DNA from: JANWWM01 sp046719715
GTDB lineage: Bacteria > Bacteroidota > Chlorobiia > Chlorobiales > Thermochlorobacteraceae
Direction: 5' to 3'
DNA: 37,711 nucleotides
Assembly (NCBI GenBank): GCA_046719715.1
Contig: JBDNCJ010000028.1
Span: 1-37,711, forward strand
The notes beneath the pieces were generated by a model. The model did no database searches and was not told the DNA's origin. It saw nothing but the letters and a program-made list of their open reading frames with translations. Position numbers and translations under genes: made by a program. Shown piece by piece: positions 1 to 8,660 of the stretch (positions are counted from its first letter, which is position 1; every line of letters begins with the position of its first letter).

Positions 1-1814
1 GTTGAAAATGAATCGCCTTCGCCGAGCGCGTAACTAATGCCCATCAAGCCGAGCGGCGTGTCAACACGTGCGCCAATGCCAACCCCGCGCCGCCACCCGC
101 GAAGCGAACCATCGAGCGCGTTGATGGGATTTTGAGGCTTGAAAAAATAACCCACGTCGTAAAACCCAAACAGAAAGGCTTTTCGCGAGAGCAAAAATCG
201 ATATTCCGTATTGAGCCACATCAGTTGCGAGGCGAGAAACTGTTGTTCGCGATAGCCGCGTAAATTTTGCGCGCCGCCAAAGCGCATCAAATCTGAAAAC
301 TGAATTTCCTCTGCTAAAATCGCTTCGCCGTGAAAGCGCAACGCCAGCACTTGCCGCTTGAACGTGCGTTGATAATACTCGGCTTCAAAAAGCACACGCT
401 GTTGTAGAACATTTGTTTGAATCGGATAAAGCGCTAAGAGCGAATCGGAGGCAGTGATGAGTTTTCTGCCGATTCGATAATCGTTTCGGAAATAAAATCC
501 TGATTGAGGACTGATGGGATAATCGCGCGAGTCATAAATCATGCCGAAGCCCGTGAGCGTGATGGTGGTCGGAAAAATCACTTGTGCAATCGCCGCGCCT
601 TCAAAGATTGGATTGATTTCTTCGCGTGTGAGCGAAGACGTGATGAAAAAATTATCCGCTACACGATAGGCGGCGGAAAGTCCAAGTTGTAATTGCGTGA
701 AGGTTGAATCTTGTTTGAGTTGCATAAAATCAAAAATGAGGTTGAGCGGCAAGCCGACGAAATACGGCTCTTGATAGCGCAAGCGCGTATCCTGTGTGAA
801 TTGGTTGGGTTTGAGCCATTTGACATCGAGCCGCCGTCCTGTGCCGAACATATTTTGAAGCGAAATGTTAATCAGCCCTGTGAAAAATCCTGCGTCGTTT
901 GGATTGTTCGGATTTTGTGGCGGTTGATAGCCGACAATACCGTCGAAGGTGTTCGGATTGCCTTCAACGATTTGGAGTTTCACAACGGCTTCGAGCGTAT
1001 CGTCTTTGGCGTTGTTCACAATCAGCAGTTCGGGCGGAAAAACGCGCTCAAAAAAGTTCGTGCGTTCTAATCGTTCTTGAATGAGATTAAACTTTTCTTC
1101 ACGAAACGCTTCGCCTGCGCGGAAGCGAATTTCGCGCTCGATGACTTCCTGTTTGGTGGATTGATTGCCAAGAATCCGCGTTCCGACAATCTTTGTGAAT
1201 TTGCCTTCTTCAATATCGATATCAAGTTCAAGGCGCGGTTTGGGAGTGCCATTGTCGTCTTCATAAGTCAAGCGGGGTTCTCTAAGTAGGATTTTGGTAA
1301 ACGGGCGACCGAGTGATTCATATTTTTTCAAAATTTCGTCGATGTCGCTTTCGAGCGTGGCTTGGGTGAGCGGTTTGTCGGGTTCGCTGTCGCATAGCTC
1401 GGCGAGTTCTTCGTCGGAAAGAATGCGGTTGCCGTGAAAGTTGAGTTTCGAGATGAGAAACGGCGCGCCTTCGGTAAGGAAAACGGTGAGTTTCGGCGGT
1501 TCAAGCACGAGGCTATCGATTCGGAAATCGTAGTAGCCGAGTTCTTTGTAGATGCGCGAAAGTCGTTCAAATTTTTCCGCAAAAAGCACTGAATCATAGG
1601 GCTGTGGAAGCGCGAAAATGCCAATGAATTGGCTTTGCGAAATGGCGTAATTGCCAACGAAAACGAGTTCCCGAATATCGGGAGCAAGTTGTGCCGCACT
1701 CCGACTTCCCAGACAAAAAAAGACAAAAAAGAGAAGCCCAAACCGACGCTTAACACAACGGAAAAAGCGTGGTTCGGTCAATTTTGAAAACGTTTTTGTA
1801 AATTCGCACCGCAT
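1..1814 (-). CDS. Omp85/BamA-TamA-like outer membrane protein, partial at left edge
   Basis: Read on the minus strand from ATG at 1814, the frame stays open to the window edge (604 residues seen), so the gene is C-terminally incomplete here. An N-terminal hydrophobic stretch (about residues 26-40) followed by an Ala-Gln junction looks like a signal peptide. Residues about 45-280 look like successive POTRA modules, including a FHGNRILSDEEL segment and a second IVGTRILGN segment. The rest resembles a beta-barrel and carries GGAQNLRGY near residue 513, which matches the conserved (V/L)RG(F/Y) motif of Omp85 proteins. The frame ends in typical last-strand sequence (GISYALGEGDSF), so probably only a short tail is missing. 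Role by family: insertion or export of proteins at the outer membrane; whether it is BamA, TamA or a two-partner-secretion-like member cannot be decided. It diverges from the 1867 gene across 52 bp. Confidence 0.9.
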   Translation of the reverse strand, partial: MRCEFTKTFSKLTEPRFFRCVKRRFGLLFFVFFCLGSRSAAQLAPDIRELVFVGNYAISQSQFIGIFALPQPYDSVLFAEKFERLSRIYKELGYYDFRIDSLVLEPPKLTVFLTEGAPFLISKLNFHGNRILSDEELAELCDSEPDKPLTQATLESDIDEILKKYESLGRPFTKILLREPRLTYEDDNGTPKPRLELDIDIEEGKFTKIVGTRILGNQSTKQEVIEREIRFRAGEAFREEKFNLIQERLERTNFFERVFPPELLIVNNAKDDTLEAVVKLQIVEGNPNTFDGIVGYQPPQNPNNPNDAGFFTGLINISLQNMFGTGRRLDVKWLKPNQFTQDTRLRYQEPYFVGLPLNLIFDFMQLKQDSTFTQLQLGLSAAYRVADNFFITSSLTREEINPIFEGAAIAQVIFPTTITLTGFGMIYDSRDYPISPQSGFYFRNDYRIGRKLITASDSLLALYPIQTNVLQQRVLFEAEYYQRTFKRQVLALRFHGEAILAEEIQFSDLMRFGGAQNLRGYREQQFLASQLMWLNTEYRFLLSRKAFLFGFYDVGYFFKPQNPINALDGSLRGWRRGVGIGARVDTPLGLMGISYALGEGDSFS

Positions 1815-1866
1815 TTAAGAGAAACAATTCTACAACACGACCAACCGCATTTTACCACAAAAGTCA

Positions 1867-4800
1867 ATGACAATAACTACCAAATCTTTTCCCGCTAATT
1901 TATTGCGCACCGTGATGCTTTTGCTCCTTTTATGGACGAGCACAGAAGCGCAAGCACAGGAAGAAGAGCAACAGCCAAAAATCGTCTATAATAAGCTCGA
2001 AGTAATCGGAGACCCTGTATTTCCGAGCGATGGCGTGGCGTCGCTGTATGTGAGCGGCAATTACCTTTACGTCGCCACCAACACAAACGGATTGCAAGTC
2101 TTTGACATTACTGACCCCTTCACGCCCGTTTTAGCCAGCAGTATGCGCGACCTTTCCATTCCCACAAGCGGCATGGAGCGCAAGGGCAATTACCTTTACA
2201 TTTCCGATAATGTGAATGGGATTGATATTGTTGATGTGTCAAATCCGCTCGCGCCGACTTCAAATGCAAGCGTGAAGACGGCGTCGGGCGAGTCGTGGGA
2301 TTTATGTATTGATGACAGCGGCGAGTATCTCTATGTCGCCACAGGCAAAGGCGGAATCGAGGTGTGGAGCTTGAAAGACCCGGCTGTGCCGGCGCGTGTG
2401 GCTTCAACCGCCTCGCTTTTGGCATGGAACTTTGCATGGGGCGTTTCTTATTCCGACAAGAAAATTTACGTTGCTGACCGTGAAGGTGGGGTGAAGATTC
2501 TCGACGTCAGTCGACCAACACAGCCCAAATACATCGGCGGCTATGCGGGCGCAACCACATGCCGCTCTGTGCGCGCCAAAGATGGAATGCTTTATCTCGC
2601 CAACGGCGCGGGCGGCTTTGAAGTCGTCAATATCAAAACCCTCTCGCTCCCGACGCGCGTCTTTCAAACCAATTACAATTTGCCGCTGGTGATTGGAATT
2701 GCATTCTATCCACTCAATCCAAACATGGTGGTGGTTGCGACGGGTCGCTCTGGGCTTGCCATTTACGACACGCGCGAGTTCGGAAAACTCAACGCACAGC
2801 CTTTGGATAAACAACTCGGCAATGGCACGGAAATCACCCACATGGCGTTTTCAAAACATGCCATTTATGCCGGCTCAACCGACAGAGGCTTTCAAGTCTT
2901 TAACTACGACATGACGCCGATTTTCACGAATACGAAAAATCATGTCGTCAATGAAAATGAACTACTCTCTTACACCATTGAAGGCAACGACCCCGACGGA
3001 AGTCCCGTTTTGATTTCGCTTGTCGAGCAAAGCGGCGTTTTCCCAGCAGGATTTCGCTATGACCAAGCTCCGCACGCCTTTGCTTGGACGCCGACCTTTG
3101 AACAGTCTGGGCTTTATACCTTCGTTGCCACGATTCAAGAGCAATCACCCGACGCACTGTCGCGAAACGAAACATTCACGATTGAGGTCAAACATATTAA
3201 CCGTCCGCCGTCGTTGCCACAGCCGCAGGCACACACGATTGTCGAAGATTCAACCTTCGCTTACATCATTCCCGAAGGCTCCGACCCCGACGTGGAAGAT
3301 GCAGGAAAACTGACTTACATGGCGACAAATCTGCCGCGAGGCGCGACCTTCGACCCACTCACACGCAAATTCTCTTGGACGCCCGACTTTACGCAAGCAG
3401 GCGATTACAGCGTAACCTTCACCGTCAAAGATGCCAATACCGACGGCAATAACGACGGCAAAGATACGCTCACCGACTCCAAAGAAATGAAGATTCATGT
3501 CGATAACGTCAATCTCAATCCTGAATTCGTCCGTCTGAACGCTCAAACATTTTACGAGAATAAGCCACAAACCTTCACGCTGTCAGCAACGGACCCCGAC
3601 GCCGAAGACGAAGGCAAACTCACGTTCAAAGCAACCAAATTGCCCCAAGGCGCAACCTTTGATGGCACAACGCGCACCTTTTCGTGGACGCCAACTTTTG
3701 AGCAAGCGGGTGAGTATGTCGCTGAGTTCGAAGTCGAAGACCAAGGGCTTGATTTCAAATTCAAGCCTGATAAAGAGTTTGTGCTTAACGATACCATGAG
3801 CGTCTTTATTACGGTCAAGCAAACCAACCGCGCCCCGGCTTTTGCCGCTATCGAGCCAAAAACTGTCAAAGAAAACGAACTGCTCACCTTTACCACGCCG
3901 GCAAGCGACCCCGATAAAGAAGATGCAGGTAAACTTTCGTTCTCTGCGAGCAATCTTCCCGAAGGCGCAAAGTATGATACGCTTACCCAAACGTTTTCTT
4001 GGAAGCCTACCTTCGAGCAATCGGGCAACTACACGGTCTCGTTCAAAGTCGTGGATACCGGCATCGATGGCACGCCGCTTTCCGACTTGAAAGAAGTGCC
4101 GATTACCGTCATTCACGTCAATCGTCCGCCTGTGATGGATTCGGTGGAAAGCAAGACGGGCGAAGAAAATGCGCCGATTGCGTTTAGCGTCAGCGGCTCC
4201 GACCCCGACCGCGAAGACGCCGGCAAACTCATCATCACCGTCGATGGGGCACCCAAAGGCGCAACCTTCGATGGAACGAATTTCGCTTGGACGCCCGACT
4301 TTGACCAAAACGGCGTCTATAAACTCGCCTTCACCATCAAAGACCCCGACGGCTTGAAAGATTCAAAATCCACGACGCTGACCGTCGCAAATACCAACCG
4401 CCCACCAAAGTTTGAACCCGTGCCGACGGTTGAAGGACAAGAGACAAAGAAACTCACCTTCACACTCAAAGCCGCTGACCCCGATAAAGAAGACGAAGGC
4501 AAATTGACCTTCAAAGCCGACAAACTGCCGCAAGGCGCAACCTTCACGCCGAACAATCAAACCTTCACTTGGACGCCGACCTATGAACAAGCCGGCGAAT
4601 ACCAAGTCGAATTTACCGTTACCGATAGAGGACTTGCAGGCACCACCTCGCTTCAAGCCAACGCTGAAAAAGCATTGAGCGATAAAATCACCGTCCCAAT
4701 TACGATTAAACAACTCAATCGCAAACCGAAACTCGAAAAAATCGCCGCGCAATCTGCCACCGAAAACGAAGCCTTGACACTTGAACTCAAAGCCACCGAC

Positions 4801-5322
4801 CCCGACAAAGAAGATGAAGGCAAATTGACCTTCAGCATCAGCAACTTGCCCGAAGGCGCAACGCTCGAAGGCAACAAATTCACTTGGACGCCAAACTACG
4901 AGCAAGCTGGCAAATACACGCTCAACGCCAAAGTAACCGATTCAGGCATCGACGGCACACCGCTTTCCGACGAAGGTCAAATCGTGATTACGGTTAAAAA
5001 CGTCAATCGACCACCACGATTTACAGACCTTTCTGATGTCAGTGTGGCTGCCGGGCAAAGCCTGTCGTTCAATGTCAATGCAAGCGACGACGACAAAGAA
5101 GACGCTGGTAAATTGAAAATGACAGCGTCAGGGTTGCCCAAAGGTGCGAAGTTCAAAGGCAATACGTTTGAGTGGACGCCGACCACAAAGCAAGCCGGTA
5201 GTTACGATGTCTCCTTCACCGTTTCCGATAAATCGGGAGAGAAGGAAACAAAGACGATAAAAATTACGGTCAGCGAAGCATCGTCGGCACCTTCGACGTC
5301 AGGCGCAACAACGAATCCGTAG
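1867..5322 (+). CDS. Secreted LVIVD beta-propeller protein with eight Ig/cadherin-like repeats
   Basis: 1151 residues. Residues 1-30 form a signal peptide (hydrophobic run then an Ala-x-Ala site). Residues about 40-350 hold repeated blade-like units (YLYVATNTNGLQVFDI, YLYISDNVNGIDIVDV, YLYVATGKGGIEVWSL, KIYVADREGGVKILDV), the signature of LVIVD-repeat propellers. Residues about 355-1140 hold eight Ig-like modules of roughly 90-110 residues. Each has a DPD-x-ED-(A/E)GKL acidic loop, an LP-x-GATFD turn, a (S/T)WTP-(T/D)-(F/Y)-(E/T)QAG-x-Y core, and an NRPP-type linker. The first module is the most divergent and lacks the ED-GKL part. Acidic loops and linkers recall calcium-binding cadherin-like domains, but calcium binding is inference. 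The tail is Ser/Thr/Ala-rich (ends SGATTNP) and has no T9SS sorting domain. It probably acts at the surface in adhesion. A terminator follows at 5341. Confidence 0.85.
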   Translation: MTITTKSFPANLLRTVMLLLLLWTSTEAQAQEEEQQPKIVYNKLEVIGDPVFPSDGVASLYVSGNYLYVATNTNGLQVFDITDPFTPVLASSMRDLSIPTSGMERKGNYLYISDNVNGIDIVDVSNPLAPTSNASVKTASGESWDLCIDDSGEYLYVATGKGGIEVWSLKDPAVPARVASTASLLAWNFAWGVSYSDKKIYVADREGGVKILDVSRPTQPKYIGGYAGATTCRSVRAKDGMLYLANGAGGFEVVNIKTLSLPTRVFQTNYNLPLVIGIAFYPLNPNMVVVATGRSGLAIYDTREFGKLNAQPLDKQLGNGTEITHMAFSKHAIYAGSTDRGFQVFNYDMTPIFTNTKNHVVNENELLSYTIEGNDPDGSPVLISLVEQSGVFPAGFRYDQAPHAFAWTPTFEQSGLYTFVATIQEQSPDALSRNETFTIEVKHINRPPSLPQPQAHTIVEDSTFAYIIPEGSDPDVEDAGKLTYMATNLPRGATFDPLTRKFSWTPDFTQAGDYSVTFTVKDANTDGNNDGKDTLTDSKEMKIHVDNVNLNPEFVRLNAQTFYENKPQTFTLSATDPDAEDEGKLTFKATKLPQGATFDGTTRTFSWTPTFEQAGEYVAEFEVEDQGLDFKFKPDKEFVLNDTMSVFITVKQTNRAPAFAAIEPKTVKENELLTFTTPASDPDKEDAGKLSFSASNLPEGAKYDTLTQTFSWKPTFEQSGNYTVSFKVVDTGIDGTPLSDLKEVPITVIHVNRPPVMDSVESKTGEENAPIAFSVSGSDPDREDAGKLIITVDGAPKGATFDGTNFAWTPDFDQNGVYKLAFTIKDPDGLKDSKSTTLTVANTNRPPKFEPVPTVEGQETKKLTFTLKAADPDKEDEGKLTFKADKLPQGATFTPNNQTFTWTPTYEQAGEYQVEFTVTDRGLAGTTSLQANAEKALSDKITVPITIKQLNRKPKLEKIAAQSATENEALTLELKATDPDKEDEGKLTFSISNLPEGATLEGNKFTWTPNYEQAGKYTLNAKVTDSGIDGTPLSDEGQIVITVKNVNRPPRFTDLSDVSVAAGQSLSFNVNASDDDKEDAGKLKMTASGLPKGAKFKGNTFEWTPTTKQAGSYDVSFTVSDKSGEKETKTIKITVSEASSAPSTSGATTNP

Positions 5323-5340
5323 ATTGCCCTTCTAACGATG

Positions 5341-5373
5341 AAGCCGTTACAATAGGTAGCGGCTTTTCTTTTT
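5341..5373 (+). terminator. Rho-independent terminator after the LVIVD/Ig gene
   Basis: A 10-bp stem (5341-5350 with 5356-5365, one G-T wobble) closes a 5-nt loop and is followed by a T-rich tract (TTCTTTTT, 5366-5373). It lies 18 nt after the stop of the long repeat protein. It also lies only 9 nt before the next start codon, so it may attenuate the downstream gene. Confidence 0.85.
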
Positions 5374-5382
5374 CAGTCTTCA

Positions 5383-6228
5383 ATGAGCCGCACACTGTTT
5401 GCTTGTCTGTTTTCACTCTTGACTTTGCCATTGGTTGGGCAAACGATTACGCTTGAACCGAATCGCTCGCTGTTTATATCGCTTCTTGCTGATTCCAAAG
5501 AGCCGCGCATCGGCGCGCTGGTGAATCGGAACAACAATGAACTCTCGCTCGACATCGGCGCATCGCTCGACCTTGTTCAAGTTTCTTTTGAGCAAACGCA
5601 GTTTGGAATCGGCGTCGACTTCGGCACTTTCTCGGAACTGAGGCGGGAATGGAATTTTAAGTTTCCTGTCAACGCGGCGGATTACATTTTCGGAATCAAT
5701 ATGAGCTATCGCACGCCTCTGACGAAGTCGCTTGATTTGACGGGGCGTTTCAGGCTCTCGCATATTTCAGCGCATTTAATTGATGGGCGATTTGTCAATG
5801 GCACGTGGCTCGAGGGGCTTTTCCCATTTACTTACAGCCGCGAGTTTATCGCGCTTATGCTTGCCTTATCGGGTGAGTATGGGCGTGTGTATGCAGGTTA
5901 TGAATGGCTCTTTAACACACTGCCGCGCGAGATTTCGTCGTCGAGTTATCAAGTCGGCGTTGAAGCTTATTATGCCAATTTTCCTGTGCGTGCCCTTTGT
6001 CCTTTCATCGCGGTGGATTTCAGGCTTGTGCCGATTTGGCGACAGGGTTTGGGAAGAAGTGAAGGCTATGGCGGCGCAACGAACGTTCAAGCCGGCGTAA
6101 AGCTCAATCCCGTTGGAAGACGCGGCATGCGATTTGTGTTCAATCACTACGGCGGATTGGATTTTCGCGGAATGTATCTCGGTCGCTATGTTTCGGAACA
6201 AAGTATCGGTTTCCTGATTGATTTTTAA
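5383..6228 (+). CDS. DUF1207-like outer membrane beta-barrel protein
   Basis: 281 residues with a clean signal peptide (about residues 1-19, ending LVGQ). The body alternates polar and hydrophobic residues with many aromatics and ends in Phe (GFLIDF), as outer-membrane barrels recognised by the BAM complex do. Several segments resemble the DUF1207 family: LFISLLADSKEPRIG near the mature N-terminus, AADYIFGI, FRLSHISAHLIDGR, PFIAVDFRLVP, and a C-terminal FNHYGG-x-DFRGMYLG segment. The family has no known function. The ATG at 5383 is supported by the signal peptide directly after it, but the upstream terminator leaves almost no room for a promoter or ribosome site. murA starts 62 nt downstream in the same direction. 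The family name is from memory of its pattern, not a search. Confidence 0.7.
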   Translation: MSRTLFACLFSLLTLPLVGQTITLEPNRSLFISLLADSKEPRIGALVNRNNNELSLDIGASLDLVQVSFEQTQFGIGVDFGTFSELRREWNFKFPVNAADYIFGINMSYRTPLTKSLDLTGRFRLSHISAHLIDGRFVNGTWLEGLFPFTYSREFIALMLALSGEYGRVYAGYEWLFNTLPREISSSSYQVGVEAYYANFPVRALCPFIAVDFRLVPIWRQGLGRSEGYGGATNVQAGVKLNPVGRRGMRFVFNHYGGLDFRGMYLGRYVSEQSIGFLIDF

Positions 6229-6290
6229 GCGCATAACTTTCAATCGGCGTCAAAGAGCGACGTCGGTTACTTCAACCAACGGCTTTCAAC

Positions 6291-7592
6291 ATGGATAAAC
6301 TTGTTATCAAAGGCGGTCGGCAACTTTCAGGAACGGTTGCGGTGTCAGGCTCAAAGAATACAGCGTTGGCATTGATGGCGGCATCGCTTCTGCCTGCATC
6401 GGGCAAAACGGTGATTTCACGCATTCCCGACTTGCGCGATGTTCACACGCTTTCAAATTTATTGCGCATTATCGGTGCACGGGTCGAGTTTGAAAAAAAC
6501 ACGCTGACGGTTTCCGCCTCAAACATTTCGCACACCGAAGCCCCATATGAACTTGTCAAACAAATGCGCGCCTCGATTTACGTCTTAGGTCCGTTACTTG
6601 GGCGATTTGGGAAAGCGCGCGTCTCGTTGCCGGGCGGGTGCGCGTGGGGACCGCGTCCGGTGGATTTGCATCTGAAAGCGATGCAGTCGTTGGGGGCGAG
6701 CATAGAGATTGAAGACGGCTACGTCGTTGCTAAGGCAAAACGAAAGCGGCTGACGGGCGCGAAAATCGACTTTCCGATTTCCTCTGTCGGTGCAACGGGC
6801 AACGCGCTGATGGCGGCGGTCTTAGCCAAAGGCACAACTAAACTCAAAAACGCCGCGATTGAACCCGAAATCACCGCGCTCGCCGATATGCTCATGAAAA
6901 TGGGCGCGAAAATTTCCGGCATCGGCACCACCGAACTCGAAATCGAAGGCGTCGAAGAACTTTATGCCGCACGCGAAATCAATATCTCTGACCGCATCGA
7001 AGCCGGAACGCTCTTATGCGCCGCCGCTATCACCAAAGGTGACATCACGCTCACCGACGTCAATCCAAATGATTTCAAAGCCGTTCTGAAAAAATTTCAA
7101 CAAGCCGGCTGTGAAATCAAATACACCGAATCCGCCGTCTCGCTCAAATCGCCGCGCACGCTTCAACCGACGAACGTCGAAGCCAAACCGTTTCCGAAAT
7201 TCCCAACCGATATGCAAGCCCAATGGACTGCGCTCATGACTCAAGCAAGCGGCGTGAGCAAAATCACCGACCACATCTACACCGATAGATTTAAGCACGT
7301 GCCTGAACTGAATCGACTCGGCGCAAACATCGAAGTCAAAGGCAATGCTGCCGTCGTCAAAGGCGTGCAAAAACTCTCTGGAACAAAAGTGATGTCGACC
7401 GACCTACGCGCATCAGCAAGTTTGATTCTCGGCGGATTGGTTGCAAGTGGCACGACCGAAGTCCTGCGCATTTATCACTTGGATAGAGGCTACGAAAAAA
7501 TCGAACAAAAACTGCGCGCACTTGGCGCAACCATCAAACGCGAACAATACGACGAATTTGCTCAACCTAAACTTGAAAAAGAGGAGGCTTAA
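6291..7592 (+). CDS. murA: UDP-N-acetylglucosamine 1-carboxyvinyltransferase MurA
   Basis: 433 residues, normal for MurA. It transfers enolpyruvate from PEP to UDP-GlcNAc, the first committed step of peptidoglycan synthesis, in the cytoplasm. Lys22 and Asn23 in SGSKNTAL match the substrate-binding pair of the E. coli enzyme. The active-site loop reads LPGGCAWGPRPVDLH with the catalytic Cys at residue 117, so a fosfomycin-sensitive cysteine form is expected. KFPTDMQAQ carries the catalytic Asp (Asp305 in E. coli). Two similar alpha/beta halves are visible. The C-terminal tail is slightly long and charged. One nucleotide separates its stop from the next start, so it is probably co-transcribed with the lipoprotein gene. 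Confidence 0.96.
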   Translation: MDKLVIKGGRQLSGTVAVSGSKNTALALMAASLLPASGKTVISRIPDLRDVHTLSNLLRIIGARVEFEKNTLTVSASNISHTEAPYELVKQMRASIYVLGPLLGRFGKARVSLPGGCAWGPRPVDLHLKAMQSLGASIEIEDGYVVAKAKRKRLTGAKIDFPISSVGATGNALMAAVLAKGTTKLKNAAIEPEITALADMLMKMGAKISGIGTTELEIEGVEELYAAREINISDRIEAGTLLCAAAITKGDITLTDVNPNDFKAVLKKFQQAGCEIKYTESAVSLKSPRTLQPTNVEAKPFPKFPTDMQAQWTALMTQASGVSKITDHIYTDRFKHVPELNRLGANIEVKGNAAVVKGVQKLSGTKVMSTDLRASASLILGGLVASGTTEVLRIYHLDRGYEKIEQKLRALGATIKREQYDEFAQPKLEKEEA

Positions 7593-7593
7593 C

Positions 7594-8199
7594 ATGAAAA
7601 AACTTACAGTCGTTCTTATTCTCACCGCAACATTTTGCGCATGCTCAAAAGAAGCAACAACGCTTGAAGGCACGCTCACCTTAGGCAGTGGCACAATCAA
7701 CGACCCGCCCTTAGCCAATCATTCCGTCCTCTTGATTCCGGACTCCCTTGTGGCAAAACCATTAGAGCAGTATCGCGAAGGTTACAAGCAAGAGGTGGCA
7801 AAGTTCAAACAAGCCAATCTCGCCGTCGGCAATTTGCTCGACAGCCTGCAAACCCTCTTCAAGAAAAAAGGCGACAAAAAAATCGAAGAACGCTACAAAG
7901 CCGTTGCCGACAGCGGCGCAGAACTCAAACGCCGCCTCGAAGACTATCAAGGCGCAATTTTCATCTCAATCGCACGGGAACTAAGCAAACAAGCGTCGGC
8001 GGACGTCAAAACTGACAATCAAGGAAAGTTCAAATTCCAAAGTTTGATTGAGGGCAAATACGTCTTGCTGACGGGATACAGCGCGCAAAAGCGAAGTGGC
8101 TTGCTCGTGAAATCTCTCGAACTAAAACCGGGAAAAAATACAACCACCTTCAACTACCGCGACGCCGACCCCATACTCACCTACATCTTGGAAGATTAA
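7594..8199 (+). CDS. Putative lipoprotein with a carboxypeptidase-regulatory-like C-terminal domain
   Basis: 201 residues from the ATG at 7594, chosen because a strong ribosome site (GAGGAGG, 7581-7587) lies just upstream inside the end of murA. The same frame is open further 5' but that would overlap murA heavily. Residues 1-18 are a lipoprotein-like signal ending FCAC, an imperfect lipobox. Residues about 60-130 are strongly charged and helical, possibly coiled coil. Residues about 145-200 (DVKTDNQGKFKFQSLIEGKYVLL then a Lys-rich strand region) look like the beta-sandwich found as a carboxypeptidase regulatory-like domain. The function is unknown; it is probably anchored in the envelope. 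It is coupled to murA and ends at a good terminator. Confidence 0.8.
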   Translation: MKKLTVVLILTATFCACSKEATTLEGTLTLGSGTINDPPLANHSVLLIPDSLVAKPLEQYREGYKQEVAKFKQANLAVGNLLDSLQTLFKKKGDKKIEERYKAVADSGAELKRRLEDYQGAIFISIARELSKQASADVKTDNQGKFKFQSLIEGKYVLLTGYSAQKRSGLLVKSLELKPGKNTTTFNYRDADPILTYILED

Positions 8200-8227
8200 G
8201 CGGGGCAGTTCAGTCAATCCTTTTTAG

Positions 8228-8257
8228 AGGCAGGAAAGAAACTCCTGCCTTTTTTTT
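8228..8257 (+). terminator. Rho-independent terminator of the murA-lipoprotein transcript
   Basis: A perfect 8-bp stem (AGGCAGGA at 8228-8235, TCCTGCCT at 8243-8250) with a 7-nt loop is followed by seven T residues (8251-8257). The T tract is on the plus-strand side only, so it serves the plus-strand genes rather than the convergent minus-strand gene. Confidence 0.9.
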
Positions 8258-8271
8258 AGAGCGCGTCCTTT

Positions 8272-8622
8272 TCAAACATTGAACAGCGAGCCGCTTGCGC
8301 CGATGAAGGCGAGGAGGAAGAAAAAGTAAAGCGCGACGAAGGCGAGCGAGACGATGACGAGAATCTTCTGAATGAAGAAAAATTTTTGTTGAAGATTGAG
8401 TGCTTGTTCAAGCAGTTGCGGATTAGGGTCGTAGGCGTAGCGCGAAAGTTCATCGGCGGAATCCTTCAAGCGCAATCCGCTGATGAGTTGCGGCACGCCG
8501 ACAATCGCACCAATGATGGAAAGGCAAACGAGCGCGCCCGTGATGATGTAATACCAAGCGATGAAGGTCATATCGCCGGCAAGGCGGCGAAGCGTTTCAG
8601 GCGAAGGTGTCGCATTGTTCAT
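8272..8622 (-). CDS. Small two-helix membrane protein, DUF5362-like
   Basis: 116 residues. Two hydrophobic segments are visible, about residues 18-46 (FIAWYYIITGALVCLSIIGA and onward) and about residues 84-110 (ILVIVSLAFVALYFFFLLAF). They are separated by a polar segment rich in Asp, Arg and Leu that is probably amphipathic. The layout resembles DUF5362-type small membrane proteins common in Bacteroidota-like genomes; that label is tentative and no function is known. Its ATG lies 38 nt after the stop of fumarylacetoacetase in the same direction, so it may be the last gene of the minus-strand run starting at mgtE. No terminator was seen directly after it on the minus strand. Confidence 0.7.
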   Translation of the reverse strand: MNNATPSPETLRRLAGDMTFIAWYYIITGALVCLSIIGAIVGVPQLISGLRLKDSADELSRYAYDPNPQLLEQALNLQQKFFFIQKILVIVSLAFVALYFFFLLAFIGASGSLFNV

Positions 8623-8660
8623 GTGCGTGATGGTTTATGGATTAAATGAGAAACGATAAA

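Noticed and set aside
1067..1756. Two minus-strand open frames inside 1-1814 as separate genes
   Set aside because: They are out of frame with the Omp85-like protein, whose continuous frame with POTRA and LRGY motifs covers the whole region.
3583..4905. Long antisense frames opposite the Ig repeats (241 and 180 residues)
   Set aside because: They mirror the periodic composition of the repeats on the plus strand, resemble no protein family, and are absent where the repeats end.
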